Below the pieces are notes generated by a model. That model was not told the origin of the DNA. It was given only the letters and a program-made list of their open reading frames with translations, and did no database searches. From NCBI GenBank assembly GCA_945859605.1, contig OX243811.1, positions 32,615,713 through 32,679,712 of the forward strand: 64,000 nucleotides of DNA, read 5' to 3'. Origin of the DNA: Lumbricus rubellus. Taxonomy: Eukaryota; Annelida; Clitellata; Crassiclitellata; Lumbricidae. This document shows positions 59,599-60,725 of the stretch, one piece after another. The position numbers were made by a program, and so were the translations under genes. Numbering within the stretch: the stretch's first letter is position 1; each line of letters starts with the position of its first letter.

Positions 59599-59905
59599 GC
59601 ACCTGCGTGTCGTTGAAGTCGAGGTCGAGAATGTGGTTGGGCAGGAGGTTGCGGTCACGGTTGACGTGTTCCAGCGCCAACTTCACGGATGGCAGGACAC
59701 CGGCCGCATTCTCCCTTCCATTAGGTGAAGTCAACGGAAATAGTCCGGCGATGTATATCCGGTGGACGTCCACTTCCGGTTGGAATGACAGCGCCATCTG
59801 ACGACTGGACGAGCGAACAATGAGAAGGAGGTGAAGGAGGAGGAGGAGGAGAAGGAGGAGGAGGTGTGAGAATGGTTTGCTGCTTACAGCGACGTTAGGT
59901 GGCAT
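5574..59905 (-). CDS. GABBR2: GABA-B receptor subunit 2, spliced gene (15 exons found)
   Basis: This is a metabotropic GABA-B receptor subunit of the class C GPCR family. GABBR2 forms an obligate heterodimer with GABBR1 at the plasma membrane and couples to Gi/o; GABBR1 binds GABA while GABBR2 carries G-protein coupling. Joining exons at 59905-59603, 21671-21534, 20943-20761, 16460-16362, 14945-14880, 13761-13570, 12673-12299, 11957-11897, 10968-10891, 10352-10202, 9435-9303, 8468-8361, 7874-7641, 6754-6530 and 5747-5574 gives 2520 bases, 840 codons without a stop. All borders are GT/AG and all phases match. Diagnostic stretches are [35 protein letters not shown] and [23 protein letters not shown]; the last favours subunit 2 over subunit 1. 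The C-terminal end is unresolved: the tail may continue past 5574. Assignment rests on remembered family sequences, not an alignment run. Confidence 0.93.
5785..5868. repeat. (CTGACTGG)-type microsatellite
   Basis: Short GACT/GGCT tandem tract in intron 14, about 40 bases upstream of exon 15 in transcript sense. It resembles the larger GACT array at 7321. Confidence 0.8.
6199..6490 (+). mobile_element. tRNA-derived SINE with AAAT tail
   Basis: A perfect RNA polymerase III B box, GGTTCGAATCC, lies at 6241-6251 in a CTTGAGGTTCCAGG... context. A GC-rich body follows, ending in an (AAAT)n tail near 6402. The tail region is then partly duplicated (see findings). The A box is weak, so the tRNA of origin cannot be named. 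Confidence 0.6.
6530..6754 (-). CDS. GABBR2: GABBR2 exon 14: TM6-TM7
   Basis: Encodes residues 708-782: [20 protein letters not shown] at the start, then SKYIGMSVY and two hydrophobic helices, ending LCLVFGPK. Acceptor GTGACAG, donor GTATAC, phase 0/0. The 14-bp minisatellite begins about 12 bases upstream of the acceptor, so the usual polypyrimidine tract is missing. Confidence 0.93.
6768..6918. repeat. 14-bp minisatellite CACGATATCCAATG
   Basis: About eleven virtually perfect head-to-tail copies in intron 13, immediately upstream (in transcript sense) of exon 14. Each unit contains the palindrome GATATC. Confidence 0.97.
7321..7640. repeat. (GACT/GACC)n tetranucleotide array
   Basis: About 320 bp of GACT and GACC units running directly into the 3' edge of exon 13. 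The splice donor of that exon, GTCAGTCA on the minus strand, is itself built from the repeat. Confidence 0.97.
7641..7874 (-). CDS. GABBR2: GABBR2 exon 13: TM4, extracellular loop, TM5
   Basis: Residues 630-707, [11 protein letters not shown]...GLLL. The hydrophobic TM4 is followed by the acidic loop [19 protein letters not shown], then a Cys-Ser-Gln-His segment and TM5. The loop cysteine sits where class C receptors have the TM3-loop 2 disulfide. Acceptor GCACAG, donor GTCAGT, phase 0/0. Confidence 0.93.
8361..8468 (-). CDS. GABBR2: GABBR2 exon 12: TM3 and intracellular loop 2
   Basis: Residues 594-629, [20 protein letters not shown] followed by [16 protein letters not shown]. The FGAMF.KTWRVH.IF signature is the conserved TM3/intracellular loop 2 junction of GABA-B receptors. 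Acceptor GGTGCAG, donor GTCAGC. Confidence 0.93.
8626..8760. repeat. (ATGG)n-type microsatellite
   Basis: Imperfect ATGG and ATGA copies in intron 11. Confidence 0.85.
8915..9270. repeat. (CGT/CAT)n trinucleotide repeat
   Basis: About 350 bp of TCG/TCA trinucleotide variants with a higher-order pattern (TCATAGTTGTCGTCG recurs). It ends about 30 bases from exon 11. Poly-Asp and poly-His frames are artefacts. Confidence 0.9.
9303..9435 (-). CDS. GABBR2: GABBR2 exon 11: TM2
   Basis: Residues 549 (split codon) to 593: [20 protein letters not shown], then [20 protein letters not shown] and FTCS. The KMSSP.MNN motif precedes TM2 in GABBR2. Acceptor TTTAG; donor GTCCGT, a weak match at +3. The phase-1 start completes the Arg codon left by exon 10. 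Confidence 0.92.
9436..10201. other. GABBR2 intron 10
   Basis: A short ACA/ACAAC tract near 9441-9475 is the only repeat seen. Around 9630-9770 AT-rich DNA repeats the phrase 'gatagca' several times. No further exon found. Confidence 0.5.
10202..10352 (-). CDS. GABBR2: GABBR2 exon 10: linker and TM1
   Basis: Residues 499 (split) to 549 (split): [20 protein letters not shown], then a hydrophobic helix and AVNIKFRNH. This is the end of the ectodomain and TM1; N-I-K-x-R-N follows TM1 in the family. GABBR2 lacks the cysteine-rich domain of other class C receptors, and none is seen here. Acceptor ATGAAAG, donor GTAGAT. Confidence 0.92.
10353..10890. other. GABBR2 intron 9
   Basis: AT-rich intron. 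I see no repeat array or transposon. Confidence 0.5.
10891..10968 (-). CDS. GABBR2: GABBR2 exon 9: ectodomain C-terminus
   Basis: Residues 473 (split Asp) to 499 (split Gly): [20 protein letters not shown] followed by QIRWS. Corresponds to the last strands of the Venus flytrap domain. Acceptor TCAACAG, donor GTGAGT. Confidence 0.9.
11401..11664. mobile_element. hAT-type miniature transposon (264 bp)
   Basis: Terminal inverted repeats CAAGGCCGTAG at both ends. Flanks AATAGATC (11393-11400) and GATAGATC (11665-11672) match at 7 of 8 positions. Interior carries two copies of an AAAAAAGGTCGTC module shared with other miniature elements here. No coding capacity. Confidence 0.85.
11897..11957 (-). 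CDS. GABBR2: GABBR2 exon 8: ectodomain
   Basis: Twenty codons, [20 protein letters not shown], plus the first base of a split Asp codon. The pattern V.F..G.R.G...QFQD is conserved in the flytrap domain of GABA-B receptors. Acceptor CTGCAG, donor GTGAGA. Confidence 0.92.
12299..12673 (-). CDS. GABBR2: GABBR2 exon 7 with glycine-rich insertion
   Basis: Residues 328-452. It opens [10 protein letters not shown], continues [14 protein letters not shown], and closes NKINFTGVT with one N-glycosylation sequon (NFT). Between SKRR and HSKIKF lie 55 residues (12538-12374), mostly glycine with runs of 18 and 9, encoded by GGA-type codons. The frame is kept through the repeat and both flanks match the family, so the insertion appears to be translated; no GT...AG pair would remove it cleanly. 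Acceptor GTGTAG, donor GTAAGA. Confidence 0.9.
12674..12825. repeat. (CAGA)n microsatellite at the exon 7 acceptor
   Basis: Imperfect CAGA/GGCAGA units. On the gene's strand this reads as (TGTC)n and supplies the pyrimidine-rich tract directly before the exon 7 acceptor. Confidence 0.9.
12826..13569. other. GABBR2 intron 6, distal part
   Basis: AT-rich intron. No further feature recognised. Confidence 0.45.
13570..13761 (-). CDS. GABBR2: GABBR2 exon 6: ectodomain
   Basis: Residues 264-327, [20 protein letters not shown] through [18 protein letters not shown]. The AYE..MYG.KY.W motif is typical of lobe 2 of the GABBR2 flytrap domain. Acceptor TGCATAG, donor GTAAAT, phase 0/0. Confidence 0.93.
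13789..13846. repeat. (TA)n microsatellite near the exon 6 acceptor
   Basis: TA dinucleotide tract with one phase break, about 28 bases upstream of exon 6 in transcript sense. Confidence 0.9.
14402..14686 (+). mobile_element. tRNA-derived SINE
   Basis: The head has an A-box-like TAGTACAGCGGTTAGCGCG and a perfect B box GGTTCAAATCC (14454-14464) with a T-arm-like stem. The would-be acceptor stem does not pair, so it is not a working tRNA gene. A GC-rich body follows and ends in ATCATCATCA after a hairpin-forming GGCTAGCCCTCCGGGCTAGC. The layout is tRNA head, unrelated body, short repeat tail. Confidence 0.8.
14880..14945 (-). CDS. GABBR2: GABBR2 exon 5: ectodomain
   Basis: Twenty-two codons, [20 protein letters not shown] plus CA. 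The pattern D.RIILG.FD..MA..VFC matches the family. The acceptor is taken as ATTTCAG, which includes the CAG Gln codon; using the next AG would drop only that residue. Donor GTAAGC. Confidence 0.92.
15174..15486. repeat. (ATGT)n perfect tetranucleotide array
   Basis: About 310 bp of uninterrupted ATGT, roughly 78 copies. It keeps three frames open on each strand (Met-Tyr-Val-Cys and Thr-Tyr-Ile-His repeats); these are not genes. Confidence 0.98.
16076..16336. repeat. (ATGT)n array next to exon 4
   Basis: About 260 bp of ATGT with a few substitutions, ending about 25 bases from the exon 4 donor. Confidence 0.97.
16362..16460 (-). CDS. GABBR2: GABBR2 exon 4: ectodomain
   Basis: Residues 209-241, [20 protein letters not shown] then [13 protein letters not shown]. 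The (D/R)TESFS.DP block is conserved in GABBR2. Acceptor GTAATAG, donor GTGAGG. Confidence 0.9.
16461..16924. other. Part of GABBR2 intron 3
   Basis: AT-rich intronic DNA. Nothing recognised. Confidence 0.45.
16925..18306 (-). mobile_element. Decayed mariner/Tc1-family transposon (1382 bp)
   Basis: The ends are CAGGGTGGCTCA in inverted orientation and both are flanked by TA (16923-16924, 18307-18308), the target duplication of this superfamily. Similarity between the two ends continues for about 200 bases. On the minus strand, broken transposase pieces are visible: FQQDGAPA followed by a stop, and [15 protein letters not shown]. They hold two of the catalytic aspartates, about 36 codons apart and now in different frames. 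Several stops and frameshifts show it is inactive. Confidence 0.88.
18307..18726. other. Part of GABBR2 intron 3
   Basis: No feature recognised. Confidence 0.4.
18727..18880. repeat. 14-bp minisatellite AGAGTATAGACCAT
   Basis: About eleven head-to-tail copies with few substitutions (ATATACCAT variants). Confidence 0.95.
18879..18962. repeat. Tandem duplication of about 41 bp
   Basis: Two adjacent copies of a unit starting TATAGATTCGTTGATAACAA and containing ACGACGACAACAACAAAGAT. It joins the 3' end of the 14-bp minisatellite. Confidence 0.9.
19451..19764. mobile_element. hAT-type miniature transposon (314 bp)
   Basis: Perfect 8-bp duplication GCATAATG at 19443-19450 and 19765-19772. Inverted ends CAAGGGCGGAT(A/C)CAG. 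The interior has two copies (19531 and 19603) of a unit reading CCAAAAAGTTGATGACC, then a T run, then AGTCATCC. No transposase. Confidence 0.93.
19765..20760. other. Part of GABBR2 intron 3
   Basis: Contains a short GGCAGGCAG repeat near 20428-20446. No other feature recognised. Confidence 0.45.
20761..20943 (-). CDS. GABBR2: GABBR2 exon 3: ectodomain
   Basis: Residues 148-208, [20 protein letters not shown] then [20 protein letters not shown] and [10 protein letters not shown]. The [10 protein letters not shown] motif is a hallmark of GABA-B flytrap domains. Acceptor GTTGTAG, donor GTTAGT, phase 0/0. Confidence 0.95.
20957..21275. repeat. (CAT/CAC)n trinucleotide repeat
   Basis: About 320 bp of CAT, CAC and CGT variants starting about 14 bases upstream of exon 3 in transcript sense. 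Confidence 0.9.
21534..21671 (-). CDS. GABBR2: GABBR2 exon 2: ectodomain
   Basis: Residues 102-147, [20 protein letters not shown] then [20 protein letters not shown] and WWNIIQ. The first Cys follows the DTQ that ends exon 1, as in the DTxCD motif of the family. Acceptor CTCAAG, donor GTAACG. It joins exon 1 across a 37.9-kb intron. Confidence 0.94.
21672..22415. other. Start of GABBR2 intron 1 (3' side)
   Basis: AT-rich intron with a short (CAGA)n tract near 21983-22000. Nothing else recognised. Confidence 0.45.
22418..22745. repeat. (ATGT)n tetranucleotide array
   Basis: About 325 bp of ATGT with a handful of substitutions; the third long array of the same motif in this window. Confidence 0.97.
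23066..23106. repeat. (CA)n microsatellite
   Basis: About 20 CA copies, with further CAC runs on both sides. A separate short (CAG)7 tract sits at 23303-23326. Confidence 0.9.
23536..24010. mobile_element. hAT-like miniature element with three internal modules
   Basis: The ends GGCGGAGACCTGGG and its inverted partner CCCTAGGTCTCCGCC suggest terminal repeats. The flanks (TACACGTA against TGCATGTA) match only partly, so the element is older or the ends are a few bases off. Three tandem copies of the CCAAAAAAGTTGATGACC module occur at about 23663, 23739 and 23817, the highest number in the window. Confidence 0.65.
24011..25377. other. GABBR2 intron 1 segment
   Basis: AT-rich. A short CTAT/CTGT tract lies at about 24597-24690. 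No exon, transposon end or RNA gene recognised. Confidence 0.45.
25378..25445. repeat. Imperfect inverted repeat (stem-loop)
   Basis: Left arm TACCCTTTAATGCCGAGAAGG (25378-25398) pairs with the right arm ending GGCATTAAAGGGTTA (25425-25445); 17 of 21 positions are complementary, with a loop of about 26 bases. Possibly a tiny foldback transposon. Confidence 0.6.
25801..27798 (+). mobile_element. 5' LTR of a gag-only retrotransposon
   Basis: 1998 bp, beginning TGTAGCG and ending GTTACA, preceded by TAAT (25797-25800). The copy at 33218-35215 is the same length. The only difference I found by eye is A at 26834 against G at 34251, so the insertion is recent. The LTR contains a promoter, a roughly 670-base leader with short upstream ORFs, and the first 251 codons of gag. 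Two kilobases is long for an LTR in this class. Confidence 0.96.
26314..26378 (+). promoter_or_regulatory. LTR core promoter (TATA box, NRF1-like and CRE-like sites)
   Basis: TATAAAG lies at 26354-26360, and TCAGA, an initiator-like motif, lies 24 bases further on with its A at 26378, the likely U3/R border. Upstream are the palindrome GCGCATGCGC (26314-26323), which matches the NRF1 consensus core, and TACGTCA (26338-26344) plus TGACGTAA (25997-26004), half to near-full CRE/ATF sites. Function is inferred from motifs. Confidence 0.6.
27046..30030 (+). CDS. gag: Gag-like capsid/nucleocapsid protein of the LTR element
   Basis: The ATG at 27046 sits in a strong context (GCGCCATGG) and opens a 994-codon frame. 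Residues about 20-120 form a repeated coiled-coil region ([21 protein letters not shown] units). Residues about 130-620 are Pro/Ser/Thr-rich with small internal duplications ([21 protein letters not shown]). Residues about 633-795 resemble the retrotransposon Gag capsid domain of Ty3/Gypsy elements ([17 protein letters not shown]...). A short coiled coil (about 822-842) follows. Two zinc knuckles then appear: [14 protein letters not shown] from residue 873 (C-X2-C-X4-H-X4-C) and [15 protein letters not shown] from residue 903 (X5 before the His). Such proteins package element RNA into virus-like particles. No protease, RT or integrase motif follows in any frame, so replication would need enzymes in trans. 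The frame starts in the LTR and crosses the primer site. Confidence 0.93.
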   Translation: MDRSGASTPSQPSRPPSALEIGILLEAIQTNSKSSQEAMTSMQATMQMNARSTQEAISAVQSNVEEAIQDHAIDTQVAISAIQTNVKDLIFVVQTNAEEAIASVQNNLREALTEVMARIERLESSPVPTQPVAGSNPETMFPFGTTADRPYHSAIGLGRASGARPKDLSLPVNPGILRRSERLASKAPVSYGELRGRDTWPSRTRRDSNPEATASLPPSISLNYDLQPHAALSHAGPEVATPGVYAGAGVTIGPSQWGRISSRDFDEEEETENAGRRETALSFERRKEREFADNVEIMSDDGSIDIEVSKIMESRPKSVKIIDKRMQAAQQSESRNFEMNKPIANKLFREGGDKVNPVPLASSSPSHVDYPRPDPQRRMHESFVHAGQPRTEVMANRVDAFQPTSGMPTYHSVPNYDGLVTSTMVGRDYARPDLRPDLRPGPVATTAVDWMQPSAHLEHPYVSWMAAPNYAPNYAPNALYNSGDNRVWLDSLRCLDTPRPSDVAFARWPTVVESARMNSCLGAQNFGFSRDVELPRQALLKPTYLNKPETAGDGTATMSAVGETKVLAPVNASVGPAKTVPMTSVATQTTGDWELPTSSTVGTNKESETTASTTVKAAEVKPSSAAPPKQRQYTKLGSYSGRTDVEVFLRKFTVCAKNNDWSDEEKFNQLVVSLVEPATHLLSEANVDTWTALVRRLRERYGTAEQQALFQTQLSTRKQKAEEDLGVLVDDIRILSSRAYPGVSTAHSEAIAIRAFVDALSDRNLALKIREREPKSLDEAYKVAMRLDSYQKAEASGHEQHERRHGRVNAVKENEDPIVVDLKRQMERMNGEIEQLKKGRQPLSAPQYGDYNRGSWRDQNGSNGNNWRNNQRCSICNRTGHWSSACWYRQAAGPEVGRSERRCYECHRITNHVARDCPFRQQQPNPPGDNPDQPVGDNQDNPSTGRVFAVRAPTPDHLQDRLDRWEQYAPLEGRRWVSMSDKAPRLKSCPLPDG
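27801..27818 (+). promoter_or_regulatory. Candidate tRNA primer-binding site
   Basis: TGGTCCCAGTCAGTGGGG begins two bases after the LTR. TGG is the complement of the universal CCA tail. Extending to 27823, its reverse complement reads like the 3' end of a tRNA: a TTCGACC loop, a 5-base stem side, a 7-base acceptor strand, then ACCA. The tRNA was not identified. The site lies within gag codons 252-258, which is unusual. Confidence 0.7.
30031..33217 (+). other. Non-coding 3' internal region of the LTR element
   Basis: About 3.2 kb of AT-rich DNA between gag and the 3' LTR. The longest open frames are around 60 codons, and none resembles protease, reverse transcriptase, RNase H, integrase or envelope. 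TAGGCCTA occurs eight times. Base composition changes sharply at the end of gag. The last bases, GGGCGGTGAGAG (33206-33217), are purine-rich and could serve as the plus-strand primer, though two pyrimidines interrupt them. Confidence 0.85.
30036..30054 (+). other. Hairpin just after the gag stop codon
   Basis: A perfect 7-bp stem, AAGGTCA/TGACCTT, with a 5-base loop starts five bases after the TAG stop. Structures in this place are used for stop readthrough or frameshifting in gag-pol elements. Here no pol follows, so it may be a relic or chance. Confidence 0.45.
33218..35215 (+). mobile_element. 3' LTR of the gag-only retrotransposon
   Basis: Begins TGTAGCG after the purine-rich GGTGAGAG and ends GTTACA, followed by TAAT (35216-35219), the same four bases that precede the 5' LTR. 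A 4-bp duplication fits Ty3/Gypsy-type integration. The LTR repeats the promoter motifs at a constant offset of 7417 bases. Confidence 0.96.
34463..35218 (+). CDS. Truncated Gag N-terminus encoded by the 3' LTR
   Basis: The same ATG and 251 codons as the 5' copy, then a TAA supplied by the first three bases of the target duplication. The product would be the coiled-coil N-terminus alone. It could be transcribed from the 3' LTR promoter, but expression is not shown by sequence. Confidence 0.6.
   Translation: MDRSGASTPSQPSRPPSALEIGILLEAIQTNSKSSQEAMTSMQATMQMNARSTQEAISAVQSNVEEAIQDHAIDTQVAISAIQTNVKDLIFVVQTNAEEAIASVQNNLREALTEVMARIERLESSPVPTQPVAGSNPETMFPFGTTADRPYHSAIGLGRASGARPKDLSLPVNPGILRRSERLASKAPVSYGELRGRDTWPSRTRRDSNPEATASLPPSISLNYDLQPHAALSHAGPEVATPGVYAGAGVT
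35220..35869. other. GABBR2 intron 1 segment
   Basis: No recognised feature between the LTR element and the next transposon. Confidence 0.4.
35870..38015. mobile_element. hAT-type transposon without transposase (2146 bp)
   Basis: Perfect 8-bp duplication GTAGAGAC at 35862-35869 and 38016-38023. Ends CAGTGGCGCACC and, inverted, CAGGGGCGCAACC; both continue into GGGGGGTGCT. The interior (about 36700-37520) holds several degenerate copies of a unit of roughly 150-200 bp containing 'gacagctTAAAATG...gcagtgtggaaat'. I found no transposase piece. Confidence 0.92.
38080..38345. repeat. (GA)n/(GACA)n compound microsatellite
   Basis: A GA run, then GACA units, then AGAGACAACGG-type higher-order repeats. 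One strand is nearly all purine. Confidence 0.95.
38449..38562. repeat. Three-copy minisatellite of about 41 bp
   Basis: Three tandem units with the core TTAATACTGACAC followed by GGGGATAGGA and a G-rich end. Confidence 0.85.
38563..39609. other. GABBR2 intron 1 segment
   Basis: No recognised feature. Confidence 0.4.
39610..39749. mobile_element. Small TA-flanked element (140 bp), mariner-like ends
   Basis: CAGGGTGCGCCA at the left and TGGCGCACCATG at the right, flanked by TA at 39608-39609 and 39750-39751. It shares ends and the subterminal 'ttttgccaatatcttggcc' phrase with the element that starts 100 bases further on, so it is a deletion derivative of that family. Confidence 0.75.
39850..41019 (-). 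mobile_element. Mariner-like foldback element with doubled ends (1170 bp)
   Basis: Inverted ends CAGGGTGCGCCAAAAAA with TA on both sides (39848-39849, 41020-41021). Each arm holds two tandem copies of a roughly 200-bp unit containing 'gtcttaaagacaattcatatttac' and 'ttatatcacttttagtgagg'; the right arm is inverted. In the centre (40268-40504, minus strand) lies a short coding relic with [13 protein letters not shown]...GGGHIEH, resembling the C-terminus of mariner/IS630-type transposases. The catalytic core is absent. Confidence 0.85.
41271..41410. repeat. 9-bp tandem repeat CCATAATAG
   Basis: About 15 copies of CCATAATAG with CCATGATAG and CCATATTAG variants. The repeat unit is three codons long, so Ile/Ala or Leu/Trp open frames appear in it. 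Confidence 0.95.
41922..42408. repeat. (GA)n/(GACA)n purine-rich repeat
   Basis: About 490 bp of GAGA, GACAGA and GACA units; one strand is almost entirely purine plus C. Confidence 0.95.
42575..42772. repeat. (CTGT)n/(TTGT)n repeat with a duplicated leader
   Basis: Two copies of the phrase CTGCACGAACATGTCCGTCT (near 42576 and 42686) each precede a CTGT/TTGT tract, so the array arose by duplication of about 110 bp. Confidence 0.85.
43137..43300. repeat. TCGATCGAG/GTCGA degenerate repeat
   Basis: Dense, partly palindromic TCGA and GTCGATCG motifs over 160 bp. CpG-rich in an otherwise CpG-poor region. Confidence 0.8.
43660..43730. repeat. (CTGT)n microsatellite
   Basis: About 17 CTGT copies with two CTAT variants. 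Confidence 0.9.
43960..44075. repeat. (CGT/CAT)n trinucleotide repeat
   Basis: Mixed CGT and CAT copies; Arg/His open frames are artefacts. Confidence 0.9.
44081..45368. other. GABBR2 intron 1 segment
   Basis: Includes a pyrimidine-rich stretch near 44740-44915. No exon or transposon recognised. Confidence 0.45.
45369..45640. mobile_element. hAT-type miniature transposon (272 bp)
   Basis: Perfect 8-bp duplication TGGCAGCA at 45361-45368 and 45641-45648. The right end, inverted, is CAGTGGCGTAGCCAGG; the left end GAGTGGCGTATAG matches after a three-base offset. The middle contains the inverted pair ACAATTGTTT/AACAATTGTTTT. Confidence 0.8.
45780..46078. repeat. (GAT/GAC)n trinucleotide repeat
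   Basis: Mixed GAT/GAC followed by a pure ATG/GAT run (about 45980-46060). Poly-Asp, poly-Met and poly-His frames are artefacts. Confidence 0.95.
46321..47542 (+). mobile_element. Decayed mariner-family transposon (1222 bp)
   Basis: Inverted ends CACCGTGATTCAAAAAAAAC, about 210 bp long and roughly 90 percent alike, flanked by TA (46319-46320, 47543-47544). A second, more diverged copy of the left arm sits at about 46540-46735. On the plus strand the 3' half of a transposase is readable with frameshifts: [29 protein letters not shown] (second catalytic Asp) and, further on, GRHFEHVV near the C-terminus. The first catalytic Asp before APAH is lost. Inactive. Confidence 0.9.
47620..47664. repeat. 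(GT)n microsatellite
   Basis: About 20 GT copies with one TC interruption. Confidence 0.9.
47900..47990. repeat. (CTGT)n/(TTGT)n microsatellite
   Basis: CTGT and TTTG tetranucleotide runs. Confidence 0.85.
48000..49260. other. Pyrimidine-rich intronic DNA
   Basis: 48280-48620 is strongly CT-rich with repeated CCCCCATTCTCCTCTCCTTC units. The rest shows no feature. Confidence 0.6.
49275..49437 (+). mobile_element. Possible 3' end of a SINE or LINE
   Basis: A frame reading [20 protein letters not shown] resembles the last residues of some non-LTR reverse transcriptases. The block GCGGCGCTATATAAATG follows, with an (AATG)n tail. The 5' part is missing. Confidence 0.4.
49975..50070. repeat. G-rich low-complexity tract
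   Basis: GGGGA/GGAGG repeats with many G triplets, able in principle to form G-quadruplexes. Confidence 0.8.
50298..50522. repeat. AGGCAG hexanucleotide-like repeat
   Basis: AGGCAG, AGGGAG and GGCACAG units with a 60-bp higher-order duplication (GGGGCACAGGCATTGGCACA occurs twice). Confidence 0.9.
50690..51560. repeat. Purine-rich strand (GA-rich, about 0.9 kb)
   Basis: The plus strand is overwhelmingly A and G (GGAAGA, GGAGGA words) without a fixed unit. Several long minus-strand frames rich in Ser, Leu and Phe follow from the composition and lack any recognisable domain. Confidence 0.7.
51586..52282 (-). mobile_element. 5'-truncated LINE with target duplication
   Basis: A 697-bp insert between two copies of AGAAGTATAT (51576-51585, 52283-52292). 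On the minus strand it ends in the pentanucleotide tail AGACAAGACAAGACA, and its 5' end is cut off inside the reverse transcriptase. Truncation, a simple-repeat tail and a duplication are the marks of target-primed reverse transcription. Confidence 0.92.
51601..52272 (-). CDS. C-terminal fragment of a non-LTR reverse transcriptase
   Basis: An uninterrupted 223-codon frame from a Met inside the truncated element to its natural stop. It carries the downstream part of an endonuclease-reverse transcriptase: [67 protein letters not shown] and [11 protein letters not shown]. The polymerase active-site YADD lies upstream and is missing, so it cannot be active. The frame has no stop or frameshift, which suggests a young insertion. 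LINE clade not determined. Confidence 0.88.
   Translation of the reverse strand: MDKTKVMTQKGRTCNIEIGGKKLEQVDTFHYLGSMITEDADSSKDIREKLARGLNTGTALKTIWKSHNIKMITKIRLLKALIWPVATYGCESWTIRKREEDRINAFELKCLRKILRVQWTEKRTNEWVLEKTGTERTLLNSIKRRKLIYFGHLMRKQGGCMEKEIIQGTMSGSRTRGRPRMGWIANVITWMELPFEEILKEAKDRRKWRRHVHEATNSRIEEG
52586..52696. repeat. Two poly-C tracts
   Basis: C runs near 52592-52608 and 52684-52692. Confidence 0.8.
52760..53040 (+). mobile_element. tRNA-like SINE fragments
   Basis: Two B boxes occur: GGTTCGAACCC at 52828 and GGTTCGAATCT at 53001-53011. The second has an A-box-like TGGTGTAGTGGGT upstream (52949-52961). A partial repeat of its head (AGTGGGCATATAATTATGTT) follows at about 53036, so the head is duplicated. 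No complete body or tail. Confidence 0.5.
53436..53500. repeat. (CAC/CAG)n trinucleotide repeat
   Basis: CAC and CAG copies; a further (CAG)n lies at 53643-53660 and (CGT/CAT)n at 53698-53735. Confidence 0.9.
53736..54190. other. GABBR2 intron 1 segment
   Basis: No recognised feature. Confidence 0.4.
54196..54309. repeat. Tandem duplication of about 57 bp
   Basis: Two adjacent copies of a unit containing TGAGATGAAAGGTGTGAAAG and AAATATTGCCTTTGTTA; the second has a short extra TAGATCTA. Confidence 0.93.
54310..55190. other. GABBR2 intron 1 segment
   Basis: No recognised feature. Confidence 0.4.
55208..55374. repeat. Tandem duplication of about 80-85 bp
   Basis: AACTAAGCTTATGTGCTTTG and AGGTCATTATAGGAT occur twice in the same order, with small internal differences. 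Confidence 0.9.
55759..56014. mobile_element. Nested hAT miniature element (256 bp)
   Basis: Perfect 8-bp duplication TTTAAAGG at 55751-55758 and 56015-56022. Ends CAGGGCCGGATTTAG and inverted TTAATCCGGCCCTG, almost the same as those of the element it sits in. Interior holds inverted copies of the shared AAAAAAGGTCAT module. Confidence 0.94.
56324..56521. mobile_element. Second nested hAT miniature element (198 bp)
   Basis: Ends CAGTGGCGGCGCCAG and inverted TAGCGCCGCCACTG. Flanks TGCGCAAA and TTTGCATA match at five of eight positions, so the duplication is eroded. Confidence 0.7.
57743..59388. mobile_element. hAT-type transposon (1646 bp)
   Basis: Perfect 8-bp duplication CATACATG at 57735-57742 and 59389-59396. 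Inverted ends CATGGGCGTCCGCAGG continuing into a G-rich GGGGGCGCA block. No transposase piece recognised. Interior includes AT-rich palindromic stretches near 58140-58190 and 58560-58610. It lies about 215 bases from exon 1. Confidence 0.92.
59475..59600. repeat. (CAGA)n then (GA)n microsatellite at the exon 1 donor
   Basis: CAGA units pass into about 24 GA copies. On the gene's strand the exon 1 donor GTGCGT is followed immediately by (CT)n. Confidence 0.95.
59603..59905 (-). CDS. GABBR2: GABBR2 exon 1: possible signal peptide, flytrap start
   Basis: From the ATG at 59905 the frame gives [14 protein letters not shown], a run of ten leucines and [12 protein letters not shown], which fits a signal peptide. 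Then comes [20 protein letters not shown] and the flytrap sequence [20 protein letters not shown], ending LDFNDTQ. The donor is GTGCGT. An alternative is that the leucine run is a pyrimidine tract of an intron, with the exon starting at 59803 after GTCGTCAG. The start codon context is not strong. The exon ends at the same DTx position as exon 1 of vertebrate GABBR2. Confidence 0.85.
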
Positions 59906-60055
59906 GTGGCTAAACGGGTGAACTTATGAAGGTGACGGAAGGGTGAATTGATGTAAATAGATAATCGATGCTAATTCGACTAAAGAGTCGTTGGACAAAT
60001 CAATCAATGGATCGATCGATCAATGCTTTGAGTGATCGGTCGACAGCTTCATCTG

Positions 60056-60225
60056 TGGATGGATGGATGGATAGATGAATGGATGGAAGGATGGATGGAT
60101 GGATGGATGGATGAATGGATAGATGGATGGAAGGATGGATGGATGGAAGGATGGATTGATAGATAGATGGATGGATGGAAGGATGGATGGATAGATGGAC
60201 GGATGGATGGATGGATGGATGGTGG
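60056..60225. repeat. (ATGG)n microsatellite
   Basis: ATGG copies with GAAGG and TAGA variants in the 5' flank of the gene. Confidence 0.95.
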
Positions 60226-60725
60226 AAGCATGGATGAATTCTGGTTAGGTGGAATGTTTACTGATGAAAATCGTTGTTTCTGATTTTCTTCAAGGAATGT
60301 TCAGCTGGAAAGAATTGAAAAAAGCAGATATCTCGCATAAGTAAAACTGACGAGATAATAATTACGCGGAATAATGCATTAAATTCACGATACCGGTAAT
60401 TAATAAGCAAAGTAACTATGTGCCTATGACCAAAATATACCTCCAGTGTTTGGTGAGGCAATGGCCTTTGAGTTTTACTTCACCCGCATAGACTATTCAT
60501 TCAGCCTCTTCGTCACTATAAAACAAGATTTTTAAATGCTCTATATAAATAAAAAGTAGTTAATTGAACCCACACCACATGATTCTCACTGCGCCGTTAT
60601 AATTAATGGATGTGTAAATATACACGAAACAGCAGCGTGCATGCCGTTTAAAATGAAATAGTTGCAATCATGATATAATATCCATGTATACATGTAGTTG
60701 TATACCCTAACTATGTAAAGAAACC
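60226..60725. other. 5' flank of GABBR2
   Basis: No promoter motif, exon or repeat recognised. Confidence 0.4.
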
